In this document: piece after piece, positions 5,406-5,609 of the stretch
How positions within the stretch are numbered: position 1 is the first letter of the stretch
How the letters are laid out: every line of letters starts with the position of its first letter
Assembly: GCA_030640215.1 (NCBI GenBank)
Contig: DAOWJU010000259.1
Span: forward strand, 1-5,609
Source of the DNA: Desulfuromonadales bacterium
GTDB lineage: Bacteria > Desulfobacterota > Desulfuromonadia > Desulfuromonadales > BM103
Direction: 5' to 3'
DNA length: 5,609 nucleotides
The notes under the pieces: model-generated
What the model was told of the DNA's origin: nothing
The model's input: the letters and a program-made list of their open reading frames with translations, nothing else
Databases searched by the model: none
Position numbers and translations under genes: made by a program

Positions 5406-5442
5406 GCATATTTGTTGTCTGCGGGATTCCGCTCGCGACTCG

Positions 5443-5609
5443 TTACTGCATATTCATCCACTCTGCAGCCTCGCGTATCGATTGCTGGTCAAACTTGGCC
5501 CGGAAGCGCACGTAAGCCCCCTCGGCGGTGTAGTTGGCATCCGAGAAGTCTTCATCTTCGAAGCCGATCAGGTTGTAGCCGAGACTGACCCAGGCGTTGG
5601 TCATGAGCA
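5443..5609 (-). CDS. C-terminal end of a probable outer-membrane beta-barrel or surface protein (partial)
   Basis: The minus-strand frame ending in TAA at 5445-5443 is open to the right edge, giving 54 codons. It contains NAWVSLGYNLIGFEDEDF followed by YTAEGAYVRFRAKFDQ and ends EAAEWMNMQ. The alternating aromatic/hydrophobic pattern (AWVSLGYNLIGF, AYVRFRAKF) looks like the last two strands of a beta-barrel. The wording SLGYN-x-IGF-x-(D/E)-x-DF...YT-x-G-x-(Y/F)-(V/I) resembles the C-termini of large outer-membrane or adhesin-like proteins in Geobacter-type bacteria. The short tail after the last strand does not end in the usual terminal aromatic residue, which is a caution. It converges on the peroxiredoxin gene. 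No terminator for it is seen in the 5406-5442 gap. Too short for a firmer name. Confidence 0.7.
   Translation of the reverse strand, partial: LMTNAWVSLGYNLIGFEDEDFSDANYTAEGAYVRFRAKFDQQSIREAAEWMNMQ

Noticed and set aside
5421..5432. GCGG-GATT-CCGC hairpin as terminator for the right-edge minus-strand gene
   Set aside because: The stem is only four base pairs and no T-run follows on the minus strand.
4955..5461. A 168-codon minus-strand frame across the peroxiredoxin gene and its terminator
   Set aside because: It is antisense to a well-supported gene, runs through the terminator hairpin and shows no recognisable domain.
1..5609. A defence island, CRISPR array or mobile element
   Set aside because: No spaced repeat array, transposase, terminal inverted repeats, toxin-antitoxin pair or restriction gene could be supported on either strand.

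Overview
The window looks like a piece of chromosome from an anaerobic or microaerophilic Desulfuromonadales/Geobacter-type bacterium (Desulfobacterota, formerly Deltaproteobacteria). This is inferred from gene content: a B12-binding radical SAM protein of the DUF4080 kind, a stand-alone bacteriohemerythrin, a DUF362 protein with a 2x[4Fe-4S] ferredoxin tail, an XerC with a deltaproteobacterial look, and a C-terminal fragment resembling large outer-membrane proteins of that group. A G5-stem intergenic repeat common in such genomes is also present. No rRNA, tRNA, CRISPR array, transposase or prophage gene was seen, and no gene-free stretch exceeds 300 bases.

Layout. Positions 1-749 (minus) hold the first 249 codons of the radical SAM protein, which runs off the left edge. 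Just upstream of it in the same direction is a 139-residue hemerythrin (795-1214), with its own TATAAT-type promoter near 1268-1296. The spacer 1215-1444 also carries the G/C-rich repeat and a possible terminator for the next operon. Positions 1445-3498 (minus) are a translationally coupled pair: a membrane-anchored alpha/beta hydrolase is transcribed first, and its TGA overlaps the start of the DUF362/ferredoxin gene. The hydrolase promoter (TTGACG-17-GATAAT) lies so close to the ATG that the message should be leaderless. Divergently, xerC (3638-4528) and then a typical 2-Cys peroxiredoxin (4724-5326) are read on the plus strand. The peroxiredoxin has its own promoter, a possible IscR/Rrf2-like operator, a 20-bp tandem repeat in its leader and a strong intrinsic terminator. 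At the right edge (5443-5609, minus, convergent) are the last 54 codons of a putative outer-membrane beta-barrel or surface protein.

How the genes fit together. Hemerythrin (O2/NO binding), Fe-S proteins and peroxiredoxin suggest an Fe-S-rich anaerobe coping with oxygen or peroxide, but they sit in separate transcription units, so a shared pathway is inference only. XerC is a housekeeping recombinase for chromosome dimer resolution. I see no convincing new multi-gene system. The points most worth a second look are regulatory and structural: the peroxiredoxin upstream region, the leaderless hydrolase message, an in-frame duplication between the two ferredoxin motifs of the DUF362 protein, and a cluster of AAGCTGTA boxes between the divergent hydrolase and xerC genes.
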